Positions 13,073 to 25,300 of a stretch of 64,000 nucleotides of DNA are shown here, one piece after another; the first letter of the stretch is position 1; every line of letters starts with the position of its first letter. This DNA is from Liquidambar formosana (lineage: Eukaryota > Streptophyta > Magnoliopsida > Saxifragales > Altingiaceae): assembly GCA_039720395.1 (NCBI GenBank), contig CM077820.1, positions 11,493,848-11,557,847 of the forward strand, read 5' to 3'. A program made the translations under genes and the position numbers. Under the pieces are notes generated by a model. That model did not search any database. It saw nothing but the letters and a program-made list of their open reading frames with translations, and was not told the origin of the DNA.

Positions 13073-13828
13073 TAGCGGTATAAAATGGGTTGGACTAGAC
13101 CAGGTTGGACTGCTCTTCATGCTAGTTGGACTGGGCTTGCGTTGTGCCTAATCGGGCTTTAGTACTATTTGGGCCAGGCTAGGATTAGGCCAAAGAAAAA
13201 AACCTAAGCCCAAGCCTGGTTTTGGGCTTAAGACATGCTTTAGGCTAATATCGGGCCTTGGGCTGGGCCTAATTCCGGCTAATCTCTTCTTTATGATTTC
13301 TTTATTAAATAACATTTAAACTTTATAAAGTTTCTATATGTAAAATGTTTATAATTTATAAACACATTTGCAAACATTATGTCAATGTTTATATGATTTA
13401 ATAATTTTTTTATTTATAATAAGACATTTGCAAATGAATCATTGGTTAAAATATATTCATTCTATTAATCAAGGAAAGAAAAATAGAAGACATAAATATC
13501 ATTGTTGGATGTTTTTTCTTATTTTTTTTTGTAGCATTTACATATTTTATTTCATTAGTTTTTAATCTCTTGTGAATCTAACGATAAATATAACTTATGT
13601 AGTCATAGGATAATAGTATATTATTTACTATAAAATGTGCTAACTTCAGTCAAGACCTTGGGCTGGGTTTCGGGCTGGACTGGGCTATAAATCTCAAGCC
13701 CAAGTTTGCCCAACTTTAAGATTGGGCTTAGCTGGGCTGGACCTTAACGGGAATTGGGCTAGGCTTAGCCCAATTTTTGGACCGGGCTAGGACAGGCAAT
13801 GGGCTGATGGGCCAATTTTACCCTCCTA
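13073..13828. mobile_element. Non-autonomous hAT element, 756 bp
   Basis: Starts TAGCGGTATAAAATGGG, ends CCCATTTTACC-like inverse (GGGCCAATTTTACCCTCCTA), with a perfect 8-bp duplication agtttgac (13065-13072, 13829-13836). GGGCTGGGC-rich arms flank an AT-rich centre. No transposase is visible. Confidence 0.8.
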
Positions 13829-14352
13829 AGTTTGACCTTCCTCTACAAAATTCTTAGCTGCCCCACTGTTGAAATTATTAAGCAAGGTCCGAGCGATCCC
13901 GTAACACTTGCACATAGTCCTTGTTTTTTTAACCTAAAGAAGAAGTCTAAAATCGAAGTCGGTCAGTGCTGAATCTTCTAAATTTATCCTTGGTCTAGAC
14001 CTAGCAACACTCATCTAGTTATGTTCAGGTGACACTCAAACCCAAAATCATACAACAATCCTGGTAACGTATGAATAAAAGAGATTTCAAAAACCAAATT
14101 CATCACTTGGAGGGGTGGTCTCTCCGAGCCACTGGTTAATTAAATAGTTATATACCATTACATTTCATTCTTATGAAAGTGAAAGCAATGAAGATGACTA
14201 AAAGTGATTTCAAATAACTCTTGACTGTGAGTTCAGTAGCTCTTTCCAAATTAAAACAAATTACTGTCTGTAGTATAAATAAAGTCCACTGTTTAAAAAG
14301 GAAATCATTGCTCAACGACAGTATTTAAATGGATGAGAAAGAATAGTGAGGC

Positions 14353-17300
14353 CAGTCGTTGTAATCTTCAAATGAAGCAGATTTCATTTTCCATACTTTG
14401 ATCAAGGCCACGACAGACGCTCTGGTTGCATTGTTGAACAGAAATAGTCATGTTGCTTCATAGACTGCTGCAGTTGGATAAATTCGCAATGTGATAACTT
14501 TCCTCCCTCCTTGAGCGAAGCTTTCCACAACTGCATTTAAGGGCAATGTCCACTGGTTTTCATTTGGAAGCAACTTCACAGAAGAATTAACAAGTATGGA
14601 GTAAATTTAATTTAAAATCTTAGTTAAGTTCAAATCTAGTAACTTAATGAAAATTCAATTTTGGATGAGGCTTCTGGGGAGGAGCTAGAATGAGCCATTT
14701 TGTTGTTGAATTTGCATGCAAAATAAATGTTTTCATCATCAGTTGTTTTTCCAAGGGGGTGCAACATAGGAGTAACACATGTTAATTCTATATTTTACTA
14801 GTCAATATATGGCCCTTGAGTCTAATGGTATGTCCCATCCCAATGTGGGTGTGGGGTTTGTGGAAATGTTGGTTTTGACCTCACGTGAGTGCGTGCATGA
14901 GTGTGTATTCTCCTATCGTTTGATTAAAAAAATTAAAAAAAAATCTACATTTTAGTACGGGCAAAATTGTCAAATATGTTTATAATTTTATATAGGCCAT
15001 GCTAACTTTTTATCTTACTCTTTTTTTTTTTTTGGATGAAAAACTATAAATTTAAATGAATTTATATACATGTTACTTTGTTTAGTAGGGGCCCCACCCA
15101 TATTTAAACAAAGATATTCTTCAAACAAGTCCACCCAACCCGTCCAACCTGATTACACTGGGAAACCCATGAGCCCTTTTGGGTTGAGCATTCAAGAGAC
15201 CTCCCAAGACCCAACACACCCAACCTGCCCAAGTTGCATACCTAATTTTTCGTGTAAAGGGATTTGGATTAGGCCCATTATTGAACTTGGTTCCAAACAC
15301 ACCCTTATTTGGAACATGTGTTTCTCATAAACCCTCAACTATTTTTTTCATTCCCCCCGCCCCCCGCGTTTTTAGTACATAGGACTGGTAAACAATAACC
15401 AAAAGCACCAAGAAATTAGTTATTGTCTACTGAGGTGCCCAAAAGAAAATTCATCTTAGATCAACTTTAAATGTACTCTTTTCTATGTTTTCTTGGCATC
15501 AAATTTAACACATTGGAAATTGATTAATTTCTTGTAAACGAAGCATGTTTTCAGAAGTAAAGGAAGATAAGAGGAAATGATTGTTACTTACCGATAACCT
15601 CATAGACAAGTTTTCACCATGAAGCACTAGAACTTCATCCCCGTGGACTTGTTTGTCCACACTGGAAGCCTTAGATGACCTGCATTAGCTAACATCTCGG
15701 ATTACTTTCTTTCTTGGGAGCTAAATCTTAACCATCCAATTATTTGTAAAAACATAATATCTGAGAAGATAAAGTTCTAAGCAAGGTGATGAATTATATG
15801 CAATAAAATCAGTACGTTATTGTGCCACGACGAATAAATCTGATAATTCACGACATTTTCAAACTACATAATATAATTCTCAGACACTAGAGGGATTACA
15901 AAACATGAGGTATACAATAAAAATATATAGAAGATTCAGAGAGACTTTTTCCTGATACATATAAGGAAATATTCTAGTAGAGGAGAACAAGAAGCAAACC
16001 TGGTTTTGTCAGCACAGAAGAAAGTCTCTAGGCTACCATCGTTGGCTTTGGCAATGTAGAAATAAATAAGAGTTAGCTCGAAAAGTGTTTTGTCGGCGAT
16101 AGGTAAGCCAAATGGTCTAAAGGAGCCTCTCTCAGCAGCACCACTGCTGCAATCATCAGTTGCATCGTTGTCTGCAGTTTCCTCCAATGCCTCTTTGTCT
16201 AGCTATCTCAAACTCGCCAGTTATGTCTAACTGTCACCATTGCAAAACCAAGTCCTTGTAAGCTTATAGTTATTACCATATAACATAAATAATGTAACTA
16301 GTTTTAGGTATAGAACACAAGACCTACCAGCGGGAGCCTTGGCTTATTTGATGTCTAGATTTCAATTCCTATGACAAGTGTATTGTGTATCACTACACAA
16401 AAAATACCAACAAAAAAAAAAAGTTGGGGTGGGTTGGGGGAGAAAAGTGTGGGTTACCGCGGGGGCGGGCGGGGGGTTAGTCTGGGTTAATTGTTAGGTG
16501 CATTGTGTACTCTATATATGAAGAAGAAGAAGAAGAAGAAGAAAAAGAGGTCAGACCTGATCAGTAGCTGTGCCAATGTCAAGCGGAACAATGGACCCGG
16601 GTGCGAGCTCCACGCCTTTGAATTCTGTACTGGTCAATCTCAAGCTTTCCTCCTCCTCCACTGGCCATTGAAGTATACTGGTTTTCGTCTTCTGGTCAAA
16701 CACCACAACCCTTGGAATGCTCTGCATTACAAAACAGCAAGAAATTATTATGTTTTTAAAATAAATACGGAGTAAATAAATTCTCAGCAAAAAGGGGAAA
16801 TTTTATTAATTATGTAAAATAAAGTACAAGAGACATTCTCAAGACCTTACAACCCTTGTACAGCCATAAAAAAACAACTACACAAATACACCTAAAAATA
16901 ACAATTAGGAAACCACCATCCCATCCACAAACTACAACGAAACAGAGCAAAACAGAGGACCACTAAATATAACACCCTCCCAACACTGAACTACCTCAAC
17001 AGCATAGGTAATGTATATTTCAGATAATAGTTCAAAATGTCTAAAAATAAATAAGAATAAAAATAATTCTCCCTACGATTAGCAAAGATAATTAAACAAA
17101 AAAAAATTAAATCTAATATTAGATCATCATACATTTTTTAAGTTGCCGTCGATGTCGAATGGTAAAAACGTGTGGAGGTATTGTGCCATCGCCGGAATAC
17201 GAATCTCCGGCACCGTTAATTCTTTACCCCCACTAATTAGCTAACTATGGAATGGGATTTTGTTTTCTATAAAAGCATGGAAAAAAGCGTACTAACCATT

Positions 17301-17534
17301 CATCCAGTTCTTCTTCGGCTGGAAATGGTAGGATGATCTTTGCCAAGTAAGCGAAGCATTGTTCCAGTTGTAAGGAATATCGCCGGTAAACTGTGGAAAT
17401 GACTCATCTGGCCCTCCTTCCAAGACCCATCTCCCAGCCGGATTATTCGAATTCTCCGGCGACGACGTTGATCCTGAAAAGACCACGACGGAGCTGATGA
17501 TTGCCGCGAAAACACTCGCGGTTCGAAGGCCCAT
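14353..17534 (-). pseudogene. Pseudogene B: GH32 gene lacking exons 2-3
   Basis: Exon 1 is 17297-17534 (79 codons plus one base), with a good signal peptide (MGLRTASVFAAIISSVVVF) and W-N-N-A-S-L-T-W-Q, ending W-M-N. Exon 4 is 16557-16721 and intact. Exon 5 is 16000-16230, exon 6 about 15592-15679, exon 7 about 14353-14533. Only 575 bp separate exons 1 and 4, with no mini-exon and no exon 3, so all three catalytic residues are lost. Further damage: a 4-bp insertion near 16200 shifts exon 5, a deletion removes the exon 7 acceptor and its first codons, a CGA-to-TGA change creates a stop in exon 7, and the normal stop reads TGG. A longer start at 17573 is possible. Its exon 1 is nearest to that of pseudogene E and differs from A, C and D. 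Confidence 0.85.
16722..17296. other. Collapsed introns 1-3 of pseudogene B
   Basis: Intron remnant only. 17143-17240 matches the tRNA-like SINE remnant found in intron 1 of the other copies. Exons 2 and 3 should lie here and do not. Confidence 0.65.
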
Positions 17535-18032
17535 CGCCGGTGGTAAGTGTGTATAGTGGGAACTAAGTTGCAAGAAAATGAGGAGTAAAAATGGGCGTTG
17601 ATTCAGAAGATATAGAGATCACCACTTCTAACTGACCTCTTCTTGCCTTGCCCAATTTTTCACAGTACAAGACAGATAAAAAAAATAATAATAAAAAATG
17701 AATACTCACATCCCCTCAACATTTATCTTATCCACTAAAGAACCCCTTCTCATGAAAATCAAATCCCCTCAACATTTATCTAATCCACTGGAGCAGATCT
17801 GTTCGGGACTTTAGAGCAGAAAAGAGAATGTCTTTTCCTCTTTGAGTTGCTTTAAGGTCAGAGAGAAGAAGAACATGTACAGAATGAACACTAACTGCAT
17901 CGCTCGGGTTTGCCAATTATCTTTAATGGCATGGTTTCTCTGAGCTATATCCAAGATTAGTTTTGAATACTTTCATTATATTTGAGTTTTTGGGTTTAGA
18001 TCTGTGGTTAGGGATTGATTTTGTAGATAAAA

Positions 18033-20000
18033 ATGGAAGCAAATATCGCAAAGGTATTGGATAGTAGTCGTAGAGTTGTGGTTGACTTGAAGAGAAGGCG
18101 GGCTGCCCGGTATGCTACATATTTTCGTGGAGCTACCCGAACTATGGTACCACGATGGTCCACCTTGAACTCGTCAACAAATAAACATGCAATCCAAGCG
18201 GAGAAAATTGGATGGAGGCAAAAGCATATGCGTGGGCTGTGAATCTCGTTTTGGAATATCAGTGCTGAGATGTTATACAAATTTTACAAAAAGTAGGCTG
18301 CCAGAGCGTATAATGTTTTATCAGAATGGCGAAAAGTAAAGGAGGACGCACCGTTCATCCAATTCTTCCTGGCCGGGTTGAAAGTGGTAGGCCGTTCTTT
18401 GCCAAGAAAGCGAAGCGTTTGTCCAATCGTACGGAATCTCGCTGGTAAACTGTGCGAATGAATCATCTTCCTCTGATCCCGACACCCATTTCCCTTCCAG
18501 CGTCGAATTGTCCGGCGAACACCTTGACTGCGCCCCAATCATGACCGGGGCCACGGCGATCACCATGAAAACTACTATCATGGTCCACCGCTCCATTCTC
18601 GGCGTTACGTAGGTGTATGCAGATGGAAATTTTTTTAATATTTTTTTTTCTGCTCAATGTCTATAGAATGAACTAGGTGAGAAAAGGATGTTGTCCCTAA
18701 TGAGTAGCGATGATATATATAGACGGACTACTACCTGATCACAGATAAAAAGCGCCTGTTTTTTTTTTTTTTTTTGGCTGCAAGTGTACCAGATTATTTG
18801 GCGAATTTGAAAATCTACCCAACTGAAAAAAAGTTTAATTAATTTTAATTTTACACACTGTTTGGTAAGTTTCTATTTTTTGGTAATAAGTTCAACTTTG
18901 TTATGAAAACAATGCATAAGCATAAATATTTTTTTTGTCAAACCAACTCTCAGATGATTTATTTTCTTATATATGGCGAGTGGATTGATTTTCCACAGGA
19001 TCTTGTTGGCTTTGTTAGGAAAGATCTTCAGGTGAAGAAGCCAGCCATTGAGGTTGAGTCAAATGGTCATCATTTTGTGCTAGAATTTTTGCATATGATT
19101 CGACTAGACTTGAAATCAGGTTTACACCAACCTATTGCCTGGATTGATCAATCAGGTGGCTGCTTCTTTCCAGAAAATTTTTCTTCTGATGATGATTTAC
19201 ATCATTGCTGCCAACATGTTTGTGGGAAAGATCAAGAAATTTTGTTTAGGGAGCCTTATGAGTCCCATGAGATCAAGCTGCAGCTTGAAATTGACATTAA
19301 TGGAGCCCACCCCTCTGGGTTGAAGGGAGTGTAGTAGAGAGTCAAATGCCTTCGTTAAGCAAATTCAATTTGATCAAAAAACGTGCTAGCAACCAGTATG
19401 ATGTAGAAATTGAAGATAGTTGCAACAGAAAATCAAATGCAAACTGGGAAAAATTTAGTTGCCGGGACCGACTCTATACATGGAAATATGAGTTCTGACA
19501 CCGTTCGGAACATGTTTTTGATGGGAATGAGCCCATGAGCTCGTTTGTTAATGCCGACACGCTTGAGATATGCCGTGGATCAAGTTCTCCATTGCAAGCT
19601 CGAATGGAGCTTTTCGAGAAGCAGATGGAAATTATTGCAAAGCATCGCGGAGATGCAAATGTTCGTTATGCGTGGTTTGGTTCTTCTAAAGAAGATATTT
19701 CTAGTATTATGATGTATGGGCTTGGGCATTGTGGACAATCTAAAATAAAGTCCACGTTTGGCAGTGGTGTTCATCTCACAGCCGCAAACTGCCCTCGCAC
19801 CAGTGCAAATTATTCCGATGTTGACGAAAATGGGGTCCGATACATGATATTTTGTTGTGTAATAATGGGAAATATGGAGCTTGTTCGTTCTGGCTCTAAA
19901 CAATTTGTAGCGAGGATTTTGATAGTGGCGTTGCTGATCTTGAAAAACCACAAACTCCGGATGGATGTGGTTAGTTTCAAGTGTTCCGCACTGTAAAAAT
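18033..20000 (+). pseudogene. RCD1/SRO-like pseudogene (WWE and PARP-like domains)
   Basis: RCD1/SRO proteins are plant nuclear regulators with a WWE domain, a PARP-like fold and a C-terminal RST domain. Pieces in order: N-terminus at 18033-18242 (M-E-A-N-I-A-K-V-L-D-S-S-R), WWE region at about 18965-19335 (D-L-V-G-F-V-R-K-D-L-Q-V-K-K, A-W-I-D-Q-S-G-G-C-F-F-P-E), and PARP-like region at 19535-20000 (K-H-R-G-D-A-N-V-R-Y-A-W-F, D-V-D-E-N-G-V-R-Y-M-I-F). It is broken by a block of invertase DNA between N-terminus and WWE, by stops between WWE and PARP, and by a frameshift after Q-F near 19905. No RST domain is seen. The visible domains show no introns, so a retrocopy is possible but unproven. 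It is the only non-GH32, non-transposon coding relic in the window. Confidence 0.85.
18352..18596 (-). pseudogene. Invertase exon 1 copy inside the RCD1-like pseudogene
   Basis: Nearly identical to exon 1 of gene A, including the start (M-E-R-W-T-M-I-V-V). A 4-bp insertion near 18373 shifts the frame before W-M-N. The copied block runs from about 18335 to 18958 and includes the 5' leader, the TATA region and the promoter of gene A, with the donor site on the left. No other exons follow. It is a 5' fragment of a gene A-like copy lodged in RCD1-like sequence. Confidence 0.85.
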
Positions 20001-20849
20001 GAAATCAACTTGAAACCCTGTTCACACTAAAATGTTACGTGGGCGTGCCAAGGCTCGAAAGCCTAGAGACCACGTGACCACGATCCCTGAGCACCTCCTA
20101 GGCTGTTGGGTTTAAGGCCGTTGGCCTCAAATGCCTATTCGATCACTGCTTGTGATTGAGATTGAAATAAAATGTAAATCAGGTGACGACAAAGAGATAG
20201 GGGTTCCTCTCTTTATGGTTCAAAATTAATGGTTTTAAATTAAACTAGAGCCTATATGTAAACAGAATTTATCACACTATATCAAAAAGCATTGCAAGGA
20301 AAATACTTCATTTAACAAATAAAACTTACAGAAATTCCAAGTATGAGCAGCAAGATATCTAAGTAATTGATATCTGAGCACCAAATGATCAATCACGATT
20401 GCTAAGAAGCTAAATGATAAATTTAGTACTAAAGAGCTATGAAGCTAAAAACAAATTGATTAGGTTTCCTAAGTAAGATTTTGTTGTTGGTTGATGAACC
20501 CCTTCCTTGTGTGTGTCTTTTGTCTTTTATACAACATCAGATTGAAATTCTCACGTACATGCCATGGCAAAATCACGTTTACTACAGCAACTTTCGTTGT
20601 GGTGGTAGTAGTGGGCCTTGTTCCTGCTGCTATTACCTCCCAGAATTGCTTTATCCTCCTCCACTATCCTGATCGTGGTAGAGTCTTTATAAACAAAACT
20701 CTTTATTTCTCTGAAACCCCTTTTTGACGTGGTCAAACACCTATCTCTTTTTAACTGATTCTCCTTCAACAACCTCATCCTACCTAGTAAAGCTTGCCTA
20801 CGTGACTTATCTTCATAAAAACATATCCCAGCCTTGATAAGTTATCTTT
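20001..20849. other. No gene seen
   Basis: Downstream of the RCD1-like relic. I find no conserved coding motif; short open frames overlap on both strands. It may include old retrotransposon sequence, but I cannot identify ends. Confidence 0.5.
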
Positions 20850-21024
20850 TAGGCGGAAACAAACCGAAACCCAAAACCCAAATCCTCTTGTTATCATTAA
20901 CTTTATACTTTGCTCCCATGGTGACCCGCCATGTTCCATCCGGCGCAACCCATGCTGTAGCCGGGCCCCGGAAGTCACCAGGTCCAATTTCGGGTGGTGG
21001 GACCAAAACAGGGTTACCCGATTT
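20850..21024 (-). pseudogene. Isolated GH32 exon-3 fragment
   Basis: About 55 codons matching the middle of exon 3: K-S-G-N-P-V-L-V-P-P-P-E-I, then D-F-R-G-P-A-T-A-W and D-G-T-W-R-V-T-M-G-A-K-Y. The catalytic-triad Asp of R-D-P is Gly here. The right side runs straight into sequence homologous to the 3' flank of gene D (37860-37880), so the junction is chimeric. Not part of a gene. Confidence 0.75.
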
Positions 21025-21057
21025 CATAGCACAATCTAAGTAATAATGCATAAGTAA

Positions 21058-21953
21058 GGGTCTGTTTGGCAATCGTGAAATATGGCTAAGAACTAGTTTC
21101 ACCTGTTTAGTTCATACCCAAACAAATTTACGCTTGAACTGTTTTGAATTTGTAACTGTTTAGCTAAATTTGAGTTCTGTACAGGTTTGCACTGTGATAT
21201 TGTTTGGTTCGCAACATCCAGTCGTTACTCTATGAATGCTTCAATTTCTATATACAACAAGGAAATCTAAAGCAAAATTATATTTAAAAAAAAAAAAATG
21301 AAAATCAAGCAAAGGTACGAACCTTTTAGATCTACTTCCTCCGTTCTCTTTCTTCTTCTTCTTCTTCTTCCTTTTTTCAAACCCTAGATCTGGTTATCCT
21401 TCTTCTTCCTTTTTCTTTTTCTTTTTTTTTTTTAAAAAAAAAAGCTTTTTTCAAACCTTCAATTTGTAGAGATAGAGATGGGTATCTCCTGAAAGATCTT
21501 AAAGCTTCAATTCATAGAGATGGAGATGGGTATCTCCTGGGAGCTTTTTTCAAACCTTCACGTAAAGATGGAGATGGGGTATCTTGAGGTCAAGGATTCA
21601 CTTCTAATGGACGATGATTCTGTAGGGAATGCTTGATGGCCTCCAAAAGAACAACTCTTCCTCTACTGTAGAAAACCCAATGTATAACAGAGGGAGGAAA
21701 TGGAGGAGAGGGAGGGTGTGTAGGATAAACAGGTGGGGGTGTAGAATAAGGAAGAGGGGATTGGTGTTTACATTATCTAGTTTTTATGAAAACTAGGTAT
21801 CACTTGGAATGGTGGTAGCCTGATTTTCGGCCCAAATTATAACAAGTAAAAACCATTTATCTATGTTTAGCACACTTACTAAACACTCAACCCCAAATAT
21901 TGGGCCCAACTTGTACTCGGAAAAACCAGTTATGGAGATTGCCAAACGGCCCC
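21058..21953. mobile_element. Tourist/PIF-Harbinger-type MITE
   Basis: 896 bp with ends GGGTCTGTTTGGCAATC and GATTGCCAAACGGCCCC, flanked by TAA on both sides (21055-21057, 21954-21956). That TIR and a TAA target duplication fit PIF/Harbinger. It interrupts the 3' flank of gene C; the flank resumes at 21954 and resembles 38066 onward. No transposase is visible. Confidence 0.75.
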
Positions 21954-22317
21954 TAAAAGTTATTTGAAAAACCAAATAAGAATTATTGGTGGATGATGAT
22001 TAGGTGAGCATGTTCGAATTAACTTATATCAAAAACTGCATTAAAGGTTGTACATTGTGCATTAATGGGTTACAGGCTATATTGGGTCAATGCACAAAGT
22101 ACAAACCCCAATATATGGTACTAATGTAACTAATATGAACAGGTGTTGATTTGATTAGAACTGATTAATAAATAAATAATACGGTCATGCACGCAAATCA
22201 AAACAAACTTAGTTTGATTTCTCTAGTAATTAAAATCTGCCATGTAAAAATGAAAGTACAGCTCAATAATAATACTCAAAATGCATGGGAAAGAAACAAA
22301 AATGTAGAGTGCCGAGG

Positions 22318-25300
22318 TCAGTCCTTGTAATATTCAAATGACACAGATTTCATTGTCCATATTTTGACGGAGGCCACGACGCTGGCTTTAGTAGCATTGT
22401 TGAACAGAAACAGTCGCGTGTCTTGATAGATTGCTTCAGTTGGATAAACTCTCACTGTGATAACTGTTCTCCCTCCTTGCGCAAAGCTTTCCACAACTGA
22501 ATGATCGACCTGAGTCAACAAATTAAATCATAATTTAGGTTTATGCACTTGATTAATGCTAATGTCCATTGGATTTTATTTGGAAGAAACTTCATGGAAG
22601 AATGAGTTAATTTTATGTATTAAAATTCAATGAAAATTCAATTTTGGATTTAGAGGTATCACCAGCTTCCTCAGAGAAGCAAAAATGAGCCATTTTGTTG
22701 TTGAATTTGCATGCATAAGCTATGTTTTTATCACCAATTGTTTATTTCCTATAAAGCGATTTGAAATAGGTCCATTCTAACGTCCCCTTTAAGACCGAGG
22801 CCTAGACCCACACCCACAAAGACAATCTCACAAATAAAACGGGTCCAAAATTTACATGCTTTGATACGACTTAAAATTTTCAACCTAAATGAAAACGTAA
22901 ATTGAAGGAAGATAAGAAGAAATAAAATCACTTACCAATAGTCTCATAGACAAGTTTTCATCACGAGGCACAGGAACTTCAGCCCCATAGACTTGCTTGT
23001 CAACACTGGAAGCCTTAGATGACCTACATTACCCAACATGCTCGAATTACTTTCATTTTTGTTAGCATAATGTTAACCATCCAATTACGTGATAAAACAA
23101 TGTATCTAAGAAGACAAAGTTCTAAGCATGGTCAATGATTTTGGCATTCAAGCTAGAATCATATAATATATAAGGGCAAAAGGAACTAGAACTAGAAAAG
23201 ATATATGCATTTAATGTCACTTTAAAATTTACTCAGAATAGTCATTGTATTATATTCACAAATGATAATGAAATTATCCAAAATCCTCTAAAAAAATTAG
23301 CAATTTTTTTTTTTTTTTGGGAGTAAAAAAAATTCAAATCATGACATAATTGTCAGACACTAGAGGGGCTGCAAAACATAAGTTATACAATAGAAATAAA
23401 TTAAAAGATTGAGAGAAAATTTCTTCTTCATGAAAAACTAGGCAAACCTGCTTTTGTCGGCACAGAAAAAAGTCGTTAGATGGCCATTGGTATCTTTGGC
23501 AATGTAGAAATAAATAGGCGTTAGTTCAGAAAGTGTTTCATCAGCGTGAACTAAAAGGCCAAATGGTCCAAAGGAACCTCTCTTAACAGCACCACCACTG
23601 CAATCATAAGTTGCATCAACATCCACAATTTCCTCCATTGCCTCTTTGTCTACCTCAAACTCGGCACTAATGTCTAACTGTCACCATTACAAAACAAGTC
23701 CAAGTAAGTTGCGCCTGTTTTTTTAAAAAAATTTTCACTCACAAAAAGAAAAGAAAGCACTCGCATACCCAAAAAAAAAAAAAAAAAAAAAAAGAGGCCG
23801 GGATGGAGGGAGGGGGAGGGAGGTGGCAAACAATGCATTTCCATATGCTCCAAACCCAAGATGTTTTTCCTGGCCAACTGAGGTTATAAACCTAATAGGC
23901 TAATAGTCATTTCCAAATAACACAAATATCAAGTTTTAGTAAATAGAACATATTGACTTGAGATACATTGTTGACCCATTCTTTAATAACTAAAAATTAT
24001 GGGGTCAAACAGCGCCGTTCTAACAAAACACAAATGTATTACCCAATTCCTATGAAGACATTACGTTTGTAGTACATAAAAACTCAACAGATATGCTCAT
24101 GGGTTGGTTTGGGTTGGTCTAGATTTCAAATCCTATGAAGAGTGTATCATGTTCCATTACACCATCAATTCTTATTACACTAAGGTACAACTTCTAATAA
24201 AAAATTTCTTACGTAAGTGGGAAAAAAGAGAGTGGGGGTTTAGGAATTGGTGCAGGTTTCAATCTGTGTACCATTACCTAGTGATGAAAAGAGTAAGAGA
24301 AAACTAAAAACTAAAAACTAAAAATAAAAAAAAGAAGAAGAAGATTCCTACCCATAGAAAGGGGGAAAAAAGAATAAAAGAAGAGAAAATAGGATATGAA
24401 AAAATGAAGAAGACAAAAAAAATAGGTCAGACCTGATCTGTAGCTGTGCCGATGTCAAGTAGAAAAGTATCATCGGGACCAAGTTTCACCCCATCAAATT
24501 CTGTGCTGGTCAATCTCAAGCTTTCCACCTCCTCCACTGGCCATTGAAGTATATGGCTTCCCGTCTTCTTGTCGAATACCACAACCCTTGGAATGGTCTG
24601 TACAACACATCAAGAAATTATTTTGGAAATAATTCAGATTTTTGATAGTGTGATCCAAGAAAAGGTTCCATTGCTATTAAATTACTGGTGTGTTCTTACT
24701 ATATATGTATAGAGAGAGAGAAAAAATAATTATCATAAAATGATGTCCTTTTAATATCATGTGCACTTGATAAGACGTAAGTGATTACTGATGTGATTGA
24801 TGTTGTTTTTGTTACATTATTAGGAAAACAAAATTAGGGATGCATAGCATTGATCTACTCTGTAGTCTGTACATAAAAGGATTGTCCCTTTCGTAACTTA
24901 ACCTCCTTTTTTTAATATTTTATTTTAATATATATATATATATACACACACACCAAAAGAGCATACTCTTTTCATTAAACAATTCACAATTATTGAATTA
25001 TTAAATTCTTTCAAGGACCCGAAACTCAACCCAAATAAGTCTTAAAATCAACTACATAGAATCAATTATATGAATCCCTTATGACATATATCATTATTGT
25101 AGGTTAAAAAAATGAAATAACAATAATAATAATAATAATAATAATACCTGAATGCCCGCCCAGCCCTTGCTTATTTGATCATTTTTACTGTCGGCTTCTA
25201 CAACATAACCCCAGTTAATCCTCCTCATTTTGTTGGGGTCATAAAATGTTTTTGATGCATAGTATCTTCCATAATCAACCTTCAACGCAAAACCCAAATG

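Noticed and set aside
18033..20000. A working RCD1/SRO gene
   Set aside because: Interrupted by invertase DNA, stops and a frameshift, and lacking the C-terminal domain.
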